A DNA stretch of 64,000 nucleotides from Aphrocallistes beatrix (Eukaryota > Porifera > Hexactinellida > Sceptrulophora > Aphrocallistidae): contig OY725499.1 of assembly GCA_963281255.1 (NCBI GenBank), positions 3,429,148 through 3,493,147 of the forward strand, read 5' to 3'. Each line of letters starts with the position of its first letter. The first letter of the stretch is position 1. Under the pieces are notes generated by a model. It did no database searches. It was not told the origin of the DNA and was given only the letters and a program-made list of their open reading frames with translations. The position numbers and the translations under genes were made by a program. This document shows positions 15,101 to 22,458 of the stretch, piece by piece.

Positions 15101-16424
15101 ATTATCATGAGCAACTTGGAAAGTTTCCATCAAGGTGGAAAGCTACGCATAAAAACCAAAGGTCTGTTCAGGCGTGAGAACCTGAATACAGTAAAGAGAG
15201 CCGCACACCTCTACATTAAACCGAACAGGAAATGGAACGAGTATGAGTATAACGTGAGGAACTGTGAAATCTTCGCAAACTACTGTTCTACTGGGGTGCT
15301 TTACCCTACTAGCAATCTCTCTAGAAGAAAGCTCATAAGGAAGCTGGCCACAAGATTCAGTAATGCTCTTGTTGCTTTCGCCAGTAAAAACTAAATGTTC
15401 TCATTCATTTTTTAGTTCAATTTGCGTATTTGCAATTTATCAATTATTATTGAATTTCATGATTAGAACAATATTAGTGACTAGATAGATCTCTTAGTAC
15501 TTGAACTCGTTTATGTGATATTTTGCTTAATGAAACAATTAGTTGAATATTCCAATACCTTATATTGCGATTATGGTAGAAAATTGATATAATATGCAGT
15601 GGGAATACTCGTATAATTCAAGATAAATTAGAAACAAATTAAACGTCGAATATAATGGAGAGTATACGTACTTGATCATTATATTAAGCAGGAACGGGAA
15701 TAGATAAAATTAAGATTGTTAGTGGTAGGCACAATATACATAAATAAATCCTTCGCAACAAACCATAATACACAATAGCTTACTTGGGTTGGTACCTGCT
15801 CCGTACGGATCAGTGGGTGTGGTGCTGTACACCCTAGACGTGTTCCCCGCGTAGTAGGGAGAACTTACAACAGTAGTCGTAGAGGAGGTGACACTGCTAT
15901 CTCCGTAAGAGTAGTTTGAATAGCTCCCAGATCTCTACAGTGCAAACACGTGTGTAGCATATCTCCAATAAGAAGCAACTCAACTAAGTCACTGGACATA
16001 AGCGCTAACAGAGCTCTATTGTTGGTGATCGGATATGAGCGTAGTTGTATACGTATTCTGCTGCTGTTCTAAGTTCTATGAGCTAATTGTCAGTTTGTAC
16101 TTTCTTACAATTATAATCACGATCGTAATCAAACGTCGTTTAGACTCGTATCGTAATCATAACTGAGATAAATGCAGTGAAGAAATGATTGGAGGACACA
16201 GTTCAATGGTCAAAAACTGCAATTAAATTCAGATAAAATAAAATAGTGTTGAGTGGTATGGAATTATCGATTCAAAAGAATGTCTATTGGGCAAATTCTA
16301 GGACGATGTAGCTCTTCGATACATAACATGCAGAAATCATGATCAATACAAAATAAAAGTCTCCAAGCTACTAGAGAGTCGAACATCACAATTATTAATT
16401 AATCCTTACTATTAAAACTCGATG

Positions 16425-16456
<32 letters not shown>

Positions 16457-19400
16457 TGTAACGAATTGATTGAAGAAACTGCCGGGCGCAGAAGGCTGAT
16501 TTTTGGCATGTGGGAGTCTTTTGGCTATGGCTCCAGTAAGTTCTGAGTTCAGAGCAAAATGTCGACTCATCATGGAATTATGACGTCATTGTCACATTTT
16601 TAAAAGTTAAGCAACACAGTTATTCGGGCATAACTCAGCCATTATAGTAGATAGATGGTTGAAATTTTAATAGAATATGTATACTAACATGCGTCACATA
16701 TGATACAACTATCGTCAAAAAATGATGAGTCATCACTTTGTTATGACGTTATCATTACGCATCAAAAATTTTAAAATTGACAAATTTGGTGATTTTTCGA
16801 GTGATATCGATTATCATAGTAGGACAGACATATTTAGAGATGCTATCTCCCTTATAATTAACCAATGTGACCTCAGGCGACCGAAGGGAGCCTCCGGCGG
16901 ACACGAAGTGTCCGCCAGCCGCGCAGCGCAAGCAAGCGAAGCGCGCTTGTATCATTGAAACCTCAATAACATAAAATAGCATAGGGAAGCAATGATTGTA
17001 GTTATTAAATGTCCGTGATAATTCTGCAAATTGAATAAAAAAGACATTTCTGATTTTTGGATTCCTCTCGCCGTTTTCTGTGAATCTGAAACTTCAGGAT
17101 TTTAAGGGACACAATGCTATAGCATAACTATTATCTAGCTTCTATTATGGTAAGACCGTACCTGAGTAGAGTCTGTAGTAGCTGGGTACTGAGCAGCTGG
17201 AGGGGGGTTAGCACTGGATCTAGCTGCACTGGTGGACTGATTGTAATTGACATATTGCCCGTACGGATCTGACGAGTAGTTACCATAGCTAAGAAACAAA
17301 CGTTAGTAAAGAGCTAGAACCAAAATGCACAGGACGAGACACAGCTCGTTAGAGTGACTGCATCATAACGTGGCGAGACATGATACTGCGTCATAATCAT
17401 CAGAAGAATTGAATTATCAAAATGCAATACTACTATACACGTATGTAATTTCACTATTGTTGAGAAAGGAATGAAATTGATGGCAAAACGTATTCTTGAA
17501 ATTCGCCAAAAGGTTTCGATTTCACTAAATTACGTATACATTTCATCAATGGAGTTACTACATGCTTGTACTGCTAGCTTACTAGAATAAGAACATTGTG
17601 TCTTCACAAAAATGAACTTGACCACTTATCTCAGATCAAATGCAAATGAGTTGTGAAAGAACTCTGAGAATTATTGTGTGTGAAGAACAATTAATAGACA
17701 ATAAACTGACTAAATAGGTTTCATACAGATTTTTTCACAGGGGGCCGGGGGGAACCCAGCTTCATCCCTATGCATGGAACCCTGCGGATGCGTGGCAGAC
17801 AACCTGTAGCTGGGATAGGTGGCAGCTTGGGTAGGATCGGTAGGGGCGGCAGAAGTAGGAGTTGGCTGGGCAGGAACTGACGGTGTACTGCTGCTCCCGG
17901 AGTAGCTGTTGTAGGGGTAGGAGCTGCTCTGGTACTGAGACTGAGAATAGCTACAATACACATTAATACATATTATATCAAGGGGGCAAAAGTATTTGAA
18001 AATTTTATTATTTTATACATACAAATTGTACTAAAATGGGTCTATTCATGAAGAGGGATAATTCTAAACGGTATGGGATACAGCTAATCGGATTCCAGAT
18101 TCGAATTTGTAGATTCGAATCTGAAATAAGATTTTTAGTAACTCTTTGAATTTGAACGTATTGCCCTTCATGAAAAGTACAGTTTAGTAAAATTGGATGG
18201 GGAAGAATCAAGTGTTCAAATACTTCTGTCCGGCTGGTGTATATCCAATATACGGATATTATAGAGCAGTGGTATTCAAACTGGGGTATGCTAGGATTTA
18301 TTATGTGCCACCTCCACCAAGCTAAAGAGAGAACTCAGCAGCAAACAATGAGATGTCGCGTGTAGCACTATGAGACCAGTCAGTTATTGAGCTGAGTGGA
18401 GATACCTAGTGCTGTATTCAGACTCAGAGGACAGTTATTTTAGTTGTATTTAGTCTCTGTACTTTTTCATCAGTTTTAAATGCATAAATCCATCCTAGTG
18501 AAAACTACCATTATGAGTATAAACAGTATTATAACCATATTGATCTAGAGATAGCACGAATGGAGGCGAAATGCTTTTAATAAAGTGAAAATATAAATAT
18601 AAAAATTGATGGTAGTACAACTCAATAAATTAAGTGACTAGAGGGAGATGTGATATCATGAACTTAATACTGCATCGGAAAATACTCATACAATGTAGTA
18701 TTATGTTGATTCTTGCATACTAACTAACCTAAATGGTTAGTAACCATTGTATAAGAAGAACTTTCTCAAAATAACAACAGATTAAGTGTCAGTGGCATAT
18801 GAACTAAGACTTTTACATCACAAGAAAGTAATACCCCTAATCTCACAGCTATATACTCCCACAACATTCCATTGACCAAAATATATCTCCATCTTTATCA
18901 AAGGAGCCTCCTACTAAAGCCAATTAGATTCTTCCCACACTTTCAACTCTTCTATATAAGTTAGAGTACGAATCGAGTGTGTAAAGTTGGGTGATAGGAT
19001 TGGAGATTGTTCTGAGATGCCTAAGCGGAGTGCAAAGTGTCGATTTTGTGGCGATCTAATGTGTCACAGTGTAATTAGCAAACACATTAAATACAACTGT
19101 CCAAACGCCATTACTAACTGCCCACAATGCCAAGTCGATATTCTACGCAGAAACATTCAACACCACTTGGACACAAAGTGTCCTAAAACCCTCCTCAACA
19201 TGACGTGCTGCAACAGAATGGTAGCACGAGGTGATATGTACTACCATAAGAAGTTCTGCAACGCCAATGCAATCGTGCCATTTAATCGCAGACCCCAAAT
19301 GGCTGTTTTCTACCAAGAAGACTGCTGCACTCATTGCCACAGGGGCACCACCAGCAAGAAGGCAATGTACTGCACCTTCTGAAACCGATAACTAACTATA

Positions 19401-19498
19401 TCTGCAAAGGTGTCATTGTTATGAAATAAATTCCATTGCTCATTTTTTGTTGTAAACGCTTAGAGGTTTTAGTATCAAGGTACTAAATGATGTACAAC

Positions 19499-19533
<35 letters not shown>

Positions 19534-22458
19534 AAGCGCGGGTCGCTTGTTTAGGCTGTGCAGCTTGCGGACACTTTGTGTCCGCAGAGTCGCCCTGCGG
19601 GCGCCTGGAATTACTCAATCCAGCCTATTTCGTTAATTTATATAAATATTTTAAACAAATAATTTATCATATCGATCAGAAAATATAATATCCGAATTCT
19701 ACACCCATAAAAACCATACATATGTCAACAGTTTGAAGCTAGTCTCTAGCCTATTTTTGTAATTTGTTACTTTATGTATCTATTGTAAATACAGTACACC
19801 CTCGCTAATCCGAACAGCTCTGTGCCAATGATCGAAAAAATCGTTCGGATTAGTGAAATAACATTAATTCAATAGGGTATTAACTATAAAAAAATTTTAA
19901 TTGTTAGAATATTAAGGATAATATTTTGTTATGATTGCTTCTTTAATGAGGTTTCTCAATCTTATTGAAATATATAATATTATAAACGTTGATTTAAATC
20001 AGTGTTTCTCAAACTAATTTAGCACACCACCCCCTAATCAAGATTTTACTGTCGACACCGCCCCCTCCCCTTACTCATGATCCGTAAGCCATCAACAGTG
20101 TAATTATTGTATTAATTAGTCACAGAAAACGATTGACAGTGTGATTATTGTACTTTCTAGCTCTTACAACTACAGTGAATGTTGAAATTTGTTTCAAAGA
20201 TTGACCATCAATATTCTGGAATACACATTTTTTTTGAGGTTCAAATATCGTAGATGTATTGCTAACAAAACACATTAGCGCCCCCCCCCAGCGCCCCCTT
20301 ACATTATCGCGCCCCCCAACAACCTTTCAGCGCCCCCTGGGGGGCTCTACGGCCCACTTTGAGAATCACTGATTTAAATCATAGAGGCGAATAATATTAT
20401 ATTTCGGGTGTTCGGATTGTAAGAATGATGTGTTCGGATTAGCGAGGGTGTACTGTAAACAAATTGATCATCAAATTTATTCGAAAATATGATATTCGAA
20501 ATCTATACCCCTGAAAACCCTATGCCAACCGTTAGAAGCTAGTTTCTAGCCTTTTTTGTAATTTGTTTACTCTATGTATATATTGTAAATAAAAGTAAAC
20601 GAATAATTTATCATATCGATCTGAAAAAATGATATTCAAACTCTACACCCCTGAAAACCCCAAGTCAACCATTGGAAGGCAGTCTCTAACCTATTTTAAA
20701 CACAAAAAGTCGAACTATTTCCTAAATCTGCAATTCGAACTACAATGTATTTCGTTTTTCGAAAAGTCGAACCGTTTCCGCATTACCGTTTAAACGTGCT
20801 TAACGTTTGAAAACATGTTTAAACGTGTTTTAACGGTATGAAAATTTGGAAAATAGGAACTCAAACATCTCTAATTGAAAAAATCGCACTTAAAATACAG
20901 TGGAACCCCAGAAACGGGGTGCCAGGACGCAAGGGTTGTTCTAGGCACCCTGTTTCTGACAGGCAATGCCGACTACTGGCACATTCTGTCCTTAATATCT
21001 CGCATCGCTGGGGAGTTGGAGAAATAAATCGATATGTACCGATATAAACTGTATTGGTATTATTGAAGATATGATTTTTCCATTAAAATCACAAAAAAGG
21101 ATGAGTATGAGTTTATGAGATTCGGAGGGAAAATTTTATTAAAATTCGTACCTAAGATCCAAGAATCCCCCGTTTGCAGAGCTCCATTTTTGTGGGGATA
21201 AAATTTCGCAGAAAAAGTGTCACCCCGATTTCCCGTTTGTGGAGGTTCTACTGTAATGTGTAAACAGGATTTCCATCAAGCTCTAAATTATGGGCAGCCA
21301 AAACCGTCTATTTATATATTTCTTGTCAGGTTAAGAAAACCCTAGTAAAATTGTTAAAAAAAATGGGTCAACAAAACAGTAGTTAATCGTCGGTTTTCAA
21401 ATATCCATGGTACACTTGCTTGCATGGATAAATCACTGACCTGGGGTAGGCAGCAGTGGGAGTGGTGGTGGTAGCGGTGGCGATTGCCGCGAGTGCGGGC
21501 GTCGCGGCGTAACTAGCAGCTCCGTACTGTGACTGGTTCCCCGTCCCTGTGGTGGCGGTGCTGTACTGGCTAGACAGAGCTGTGGCCGCTGTAGAGACAA
21601 TAGAGTGTGCAGATAAATACAAATAAATACATAGATTTGTAACAAACGAACCGTTATGAAGACTTGAAAAGATATAACACTAGTGGTCCCACGAAGTTTC
21701 TCTCAATTTAAGTGAGACACTTTCGCTTGTTTCAATAAAAATGAAACAAGGTAGGGAAGTGGGGATGGAAGTTTTGAATTAATTCTGGTATCACAGAACC
21801 AGTGTTCTCTCTAAGAACGAAATTTGGCTGCGCTATCACCATTAAAAGAAACAAAAAGGTAATCTTTGGAGAATATTGATGATCATTGGCCTAACACGGA
21901 TTTATTATTTATGATCCAAAACAGTCTCATTACAACTTTTATCAGATTTAGATCCCTCAAACATTCCTGTGATCGGTCAATACTGACTGTTTCCTGCGAT
22001 TTTGGTTCTAAAATCTGAGATTTTTCGCAGGGAAATACTCAAAGGGACACTGCCTGAACTGAAGCATATCCTATACACTAAGTCCTCTCTAATTATCCAC
22101 CATTGGGTAATGGGATCTTAATTAAGTGGACAATTAGAGAAGTGGACAATTAGAAAAGTGGACAATTAGAGGAGTGGACAATTAGAGAAGTGGACAATTA
22201 GAGGAGTGGACAATTAGAGGAGTGGACAATTAGAGAAGTGGACAATTAGAGAAGTGGACAATTAGAGAAGTGGACAATTAGAGAGGACCTACTGTACTGC
22301 GACAAACCTGAAGTGGTGGGAGAGATGGCTGCCCCGGCCTGAGTTGAGGGTGCGGCGGCGCCGGTATCGTAGGAGCCTGCGGTGCCTGGCAGGGTGTAGG
22401 AGGGCAGGGGCGGAGGGGGCAGCAGGTAGGGGTAGTAGGATTGGTAGTTGTTCGTCAT
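142..22458 (-). CDS. FET-like prion-like RNA-binding protein, N-terminal 434 codons in ten exons, continues off left edge
   Basis: Exons (minus strand, in order): 22308-22458 (ATG at 22458), 21441-21588, 17804-17950, 17162-17288, 15796-15934, 3494-3567, 2908-3171, 2487-2565, 436-523 and 142-227. Every junction has AG acceptor and GT donor, and all phases agree (total 1303 nt). The product starts MTNNYQSYYPY and is almost wholly low complexity: repeated SYG, YGS, QYG and SYSQ units with Ala/Thr and Pro stretches (exons 1-7). It then becomes Arg/Asp/Gly-rich (GDSRGHRSRFGSDD, FNRGPRERDLEGDD) in exons 9-10. This Tyr-rich prion-like N-terminus followed by an RG-rich tract resembles EWSR1/FUS/TAF15 (Drosophila cabeza), nuclear RNA-binding proteins of transcription and splicing. 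The RRM and RanBP2 zinc finger that would prove this are not in the window; exon 10 ends at a donor (GTAATT). Other Tyr/Gly-rich RNA-binding proteins remain possible. Exon structure is confident, family assignment moderate. Confidence 0.8.
2072..2159. repeat. 88-bp inverted-repeat element
   Basis: The arms 2072-2091 (gggcatgcctaatttacggg) and 2140-2159 are reverse complements with one mismatch. A third copy of the inner motif (cccgtaaattaggcat) lies at 2109-2124, so alternative hairpins can form. It sits in the 2.0-kb intron 524-2486 of the host gene. Otherwise that intron shows no gene, only AT-rich sequence. Confidence 0.7.
4240..4362. mobile_element. hAT-type MITE, 123 bp, with 8-bp target-site duplication
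   Basis: Ends are caggggcggtc and gatgcccctg. The 8-bp flanks gtctatgc (4232-4239) and gtctatgt (4363-4370) match at seven of eight bases. CAGGGGC termini with 8-bp duplications are typical of hAT elements. It has no coding capacity. Confidence 0.65.
5000..6160 (+). CDS. Predicted multipass (about seven-helix) membrane protein, 386 aa, nested
   Basis: Single frame from ATG 5000 to TGA 6160, nested antisense in the 12.2-kb host intron. Hydrophobic segments lie near residues 17-41, 85-115, 145-172, 188-227 (long enough for two helices), 267-300 and 327-356, giving six or seven membrane spans. Charged loops are rich in Lys and Arg (for example KKYIICKK near residue 50). I see no DRY, NPxxY or CWxP motif of class A receptors and do not recognise a family. 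A divergent seven-helix receptor or a lineage-specific transporter are both possible. The length, uniform frame and membrane pattern support a real gene; function is unknown. Confidence 0.65.
   Translation: MDNNTFLKQIPTQDYVGTLILLATVVIMIISLMINVGLVIKCGIWGWSTYKKYIICKKSPNLHPIYSDVQFLSQQRKLYNLKTHLIKYIIATCCGSIEVMGFLWMGMTNLFYSLNLANNNDTQILEYILDQSKCQELKSELYDQPLYILFYNFNYIFLFLLLLLFSILTRFLAARYYTHPSKRIVMKYIAWFSVECILVAICSSKYTIIISAVLIPLLVHINWFLLVRDSLILSRVLKCKINEIRLYSDNTIFYKQQMAAFRLYRIFRIWLLLALYLLALTITLLYATFMVEFIINNFCLFKLIYGIQALDISVSIQTREFVEDILTTLQISLLLLFTLAHSLPLWFITLSPLITKCIKRLEDREENYRFNYDRLHLLMGRNNYVN
6612..6978. mobile_element. hAT-type MITE, 367 bp, with perfect 8-bp target-site duplication
   Basis: Terminal inverted repeats are taggggtgtaccggat (6612-6627) and atccggtacacctcta (6963-6978), 15 of 16 complementary. 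The 8-bp direct repeat gcagcaag flanks both sides (6604-6611 and 6979-6986). The right part also holds several ccgga motifs (about 6903-6950). It is AT-rich internally with no reading frame. Confidence 0.85.
7280..8170 (-). CDS. Beta-propeller-like protein, 296 aa, nested in the same orientation
   Basis: Single frame from ATG 8170 to the stop at 7280, inside the 12.2-kb intron and on the same strand as the host, so it would need its own promoter. The sequence has recurring beta-strand-like units (for example LIFVYGVDHTNSHYISICTLEGYFL, split in the protein as residues about 48-72, then SLIVMSSEGQQLICLDEYNRI, IYAYCADAKAICVYTPGLEF and ILFVLAAIGGGIFNRY). This spacing of roughly 40 residues suggests an NHL- or WD-type propeller. 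No RING, B-box or transmembrane segment is seen. Family assignment is tentative; the coding status is better supported by length and strand periodicity. Confidence 0.6.
   Translation of the reverse strand: MSKRVLTRSAPSRRKEFYSILDPPYRDILATSIGTAYASSLHSTRHLIFVYGVDHTNSHYISICTLEGYFLTLLPIQCSDYDFHMRSKFTDSLIVMSSEGQQLICLDEYNRIRAISHNGGPIECDREENIYAYCADAKAICVYTPGLEFVKYFWKCPNKEIVLTLCISRNILFVLAAIGGGIFNRYSERIYRFLISTGERIRTVPIQEGQLYGATFLCSDIYSNAIISSFLDQNIVVAYNSGRLQYHEMRKEETRHYSKISISTCSDEYVGMGVTEDFQLVRVDLCGVIRLYYNIA
8235..8426. repeat. Tandem repeat, about six copies of a 34-39 bp unit
   Basis: The unit reads roughly attaacattatgatcg, then a T-rich run, then tgacggga. Copies start near 8235, 8274, 8309, 8344, 8378 and 8413 and differ by small indels and A/G changes (attaacattatg versus attagcattgtg). 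It lies just upstream of the start codon of the nested gene at 8170, so it could sit in that gene's promoter region. Confidence 0.8.
8427..9524. other. Intronic stretch with no supported gene
   Basis: A 114-codon open frame at 8501-8845 has no recognisable domain. It ends near 8880-8915, where ggggtccatggaccccagg and ttgggaaccacc look like the decayed end of a hAT-type element. Nothing else is recognisable here. Confidence 0.5.
9525..9947 (+). CDS. Hypothetical hydrophilic basic protein, 140 aa, nested
   Basis: Open frame whose first ATG is at 9525; an in-frame GTG at 9510 is not a likely eukaryotic start. The product is rich in Lys, Ser, Glu and Pro (for example KKHKFILKLGAKKRYQRIP near the middle), with no membrane segment or recognised domain. 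It has no intron and sits antisense in the host intron. A second short open frame at 10135-10347 (70 codons, Lys-rich) follows and could belong to the same transcription unit, but I see no clear splice link. Coding status is uncertain. Confidence 0.35.
   Translation: MHQRVHTNHTIKPLSIRMDQNSTMTTEGKKHKFILKLGAKKRYQRIPSDDLANEMKSESVESPQEIDNNTIPKRPELFPKIRTKNSPKTRILHFITRSKSDCGDKGKYLKLSSPKQTYQASTEEVYSNEYQDKVEQEKDD
10722..11237 (+). CDS. Lys-rich N-terminus protein of unknown function, 171 aa, nested
   Basis: Single frame from ATG 10722 to TGA 11237. The first 30 residues are a dense Lys/Ser tract (SKSKKHKKKKSKKNRNKK), a strong nuclear or nucleolar localisation type signal. An acidic, Ser-rich linker follows (residues about 45-80), then a folded-looking segment with hydrophobic alternation and a CFACNKWYLKLGW stretch (about 105-125), ending in a basic tail (KERKTRRSKN). 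No family is recognised. The ordered composition change along the frame supports a real protein. Confidence 0.5.
   Translation: MPQRKSKSKKHKKKKSKKNRNKKSSKKNDGAHNFFESSSYSDRNTWYEPDPEESIFHSGGATSDDIDDLLTNLSKLTLLESPIDYSISILHFKFPIEAVEYVKHFGQCFACNKWYLKLGWMVLGEREEVYVEDIRVELSLEDLLFMNLNLNEKEKVNIPIPKERKTRRSKN
11238..13203. other. Non-coding intronic stretch with repeat remnants
   Basis: No gene supported. Positions 12130-12330 contain repeated taggcg and gcgcg motifs (ggcgcgcctaggc type, several inverted) that look like a degraded repeat. An 81-codon open frame at 12406-12651 overlaps repeated cagtggaggac motifs and has no recognisable domain. Confidence 0.45.
13204..13665 (+). CDS. LRAT-like protein, copy 1, lacking catalytic His and Cys, 153 aa
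   Basis: Single frame from ATG 13204 to TAA 13665. The N-terminus MGLNYCKS is a possible myristoylation and palmitoylation signal. The LRAT/NlpC-P60 fold is recognisable from GEVIMSRR (about 19-26), the YGVYVGNAQVIQY strand pair (39-51) and the NRETFVKYCSTG segment (114-125), which matches NCEHFANYCATG in the full-length relative at 40538-41350. In active LRAT and PLAAT enzymes a His precedes the first strand pair and a Cys opens the NCEHF motif. Here these are Gln38 and Arg115, so acyltransferase or phospholipase activity is not expected. It pairs with copy 2 at 14921-15394, 1.3 kb downstream in the same direction. Confidence 0.75.
   Translation: MGLNYCKSAVVDPESLNKGEVIMSRRVSEQGKRMKSFQYGVYVGNAQVIQYTNTGNNSGSIIMSNLESFHRGGKLRIKTKGLFRRENLNTVRRATHLYINPDRAWNEYDYKVRNRETFVKYCSTGVFYRTSNLARRRFIRGIANAIVAAASVK
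13666..14920. other. Spacer between the two LRAT-like genes
   Basis: No gene supported. It contains an AT hairpin at about 14553-14590 (aaaacaccaatc / ggtgttttg) and a decayed hAT-type end near 14104-14140 (ggatccatgaaccccagattgagaac in two parts), similar to that at 8880-8915. Confidence 0.45.
14921..15394 (+). CDS. LRAT-like protein, copy 2, catalytic His replaced, Cys kept, 157 aa
   Basis: Single frame from ATG 14921 to TAA 15394, a tandem duplicate of copy 1. The first ~98 residues differ at only about six positions (for example N4S, R26K, A46S), while the remaining third is much more divergent. The first catalytic His is Gln38 and the second polar position is Gln50, as in copy 1, but the nucleophile-position Cys115 is retained (RNCEIFANYCSTG). 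The 5' flanks also match (gag-ttt-tcaag-a-ttatta just before the ATG in both), so the duplication included the leader. Members of this superfamily act in retinol or phospholipid acyl transfer; with the His lost, this copy is probably non-enzymatic or mechanistically altered. Confidence 0.75.
   Translation: MGLSYCKSAVVDPESLNKGEVIMSRKVSEQGKRMKSFQYGVYVGNSQVIQYTNTGNNSGSIIMSNLESFHQGGKLRIKTKGLFRRENLNTVKRAAHLYIKPNRKWNEYEYNVRNCEIFANYCSTGVLYPTSNLSRRKLIRKLATRFSNALVAFASKN
16429..16455. repeat. (TA)n microsatellite
   Basis: Uninterrupted TA dinucleotide run of about 13 units in intron 15935-17161 of the host gene. Confidence 0.9.
16896..16916. repeat. GC-rich palindrome, 9-bp arms
   Basis: ggcggacac-gaa-gtgtccgcc is a perfect inverted repeat, embedded in a GC-rich island (16870-16950) with further short palindromes (aagcgcgctt). 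A related island with tgcggacac-ttt-gtgtccgca is at 19566-19586. GC content is sharply above the surrounding AT-rich intron. Confidence 0.75.
18987..19382 (+). CDS. Cys/His-rich zinc-finger protein (TRAF-type-like), 131 aa or 121 aa, nested
   Basis: Single frame ending TGA 19382, nested antisense in host intron 17951-21440. ATGs at 18987 and 19017; the second (MPKRSAKCRF) gives a compact all-zinc-finger protein. Three consecutive units of about 23-25 residues follow a C-x2-C...H-x3/4-C pattern: CRFCGDLM..HIKYNC, CPQCQVDI..HHLDTKC and a variant CCNRMVAR..HKKFC. A terminal CCTHCHRG closes the protein. This resembles TRAF-type or C2HC fingers found in TRAF adaptor and ubiquitin-pathway proteins, but without RING or MATH domain here. 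No intron. Role unknown; likely protein or RNA binding. Confidence 0.7.
   Translation: MGDRIGDCSEMPKRSAKCRFCGDLMCHSVISKHIKYNCPNAITNCPQCQVDILRRNIQHHLDTKCPKTLLNMTCCNRMVARGDMYYHKKFCNANAIVPFNRRPQMAVFYQEDCCTHCHRGTTSKKAMYCTF
19500..19531. repeat. (TTA)n microsatellite
   Basis: About ten uninterrupted ATT/TTA triplets, immediately before the GC-rich island at 19535-19610. Confidence 0.9.
19566..19586. repeat. GC-rich palindrome, second copy
   Basis: tgcggacac-ttt-gtgtccgca is a perfect 9-bp-arm hairpin. It differs from the copy at 16896-16916 at the outermost base pair and the loop. Surrounding sequence (19535-19610) is also GC-rich with short inverted repeats, so both belong to one dispersed family. 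Confidence 0.7.
19792..20455. mobile_element. pogo/Tigger-like MITE with perfect 24-bp terminal inverted repeats
   Basis: Termini 19792-19815 and 20432-20455 are perfect reverse complements beginning cagtacaccctcgctaatc. TA dinucleotides flank both ends (19790-19791, 20456-20457), the target duplication of Tc1/mariner-pogo elements. It contains no transposase and is interrupted by a hAT-type element at 20000-20371. Without that insert and one duplication it would be about 284 bp. Confidence 0.9.
20000..20371. mobile_element. hAT-type element, 372 bp, nested inside the Tigger-like MITE
   Basis: Ends cagtgtttctcaaac and ctttgagaatcactg form imperfect terminal inverted repeats. Flanked by the perfect 8-bp duplication atttaaat (19992-19999 and 20372-20379). 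Internal sequence is C-rich (cgccccc motifs, 20280-20340). No reading frame. Confidence 0.9.
20700..20840. repeat. Dispersed repeat related to 38094-38247
   Basis: Shares the segments agtcgaactatttcctaaat, ctgcaattcgaacta and gaaccgtttccgcattacc with 38168-38247. Only one end is clear here. Confidence 0.55.
20898..21253. mobile_element. pogo/Tigger-like MITE, 356 bp, TA duplication
   Basis: Left end cagtggaaccccagaaacgg and right end cgtttgtggaggttctactg are imperfect inverted repeats. TA flanks both sides (20896-20897, 21254-21255). A short open frame overlapping it (20838-21047) is not a gene. Confidence 0.8.
22076..22294. mobile_element. pogo/Tigger-like MITE, 219 bp, filled with a 16-bp tandem repeat
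   Basis: Termini cactaagtcctctctaatt and (reverse complement of the right end) cagtaggtcctctctaatt are near-matching inverted repeats, with TA at 22074-22075 and 22295-22296. The interior 22124-22283 is ten copies of a 16-bp unit (aagtggacaattagag) at an exact 16-bp period. The unit is itself derived from the terminal repeat (gtggacaattagaga). The element ends 14 bp from the first-exon splice donor of the host gene. Confidence 0.85.

Larger units (their letters stand above)
3568..15795 (-). other. 12.2-kb intron of the FET-like gene carrying nested genes
   Basis: Between donor 15795 and acceptor 3568 the host gene has one 12,228-bp intron; its other introns here are 0.2-3.5 kb. Nested inside are intronless reading frames at 5000-6160 (+), 7280-8170 (-), 9525-9947 (+), 10722-11237 (+), 13204-13665 (+) and 14921-15394 (+), plus hAT-type repeats at 4240-4362 and 6612-6978 and a tandem repeat at 8235-8426. 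The flanking exons join in phase (GCA-G to GC-ATC), supporting a real single intron. Confidence 0.7.

Noticed and set aside
22124..22283. Possible CRISPR-like array (regular 16-bp repeats)
   Set aside because: Units abut with no spacers, inside a eukaryotic MITE; it is a simple tandem repeat.
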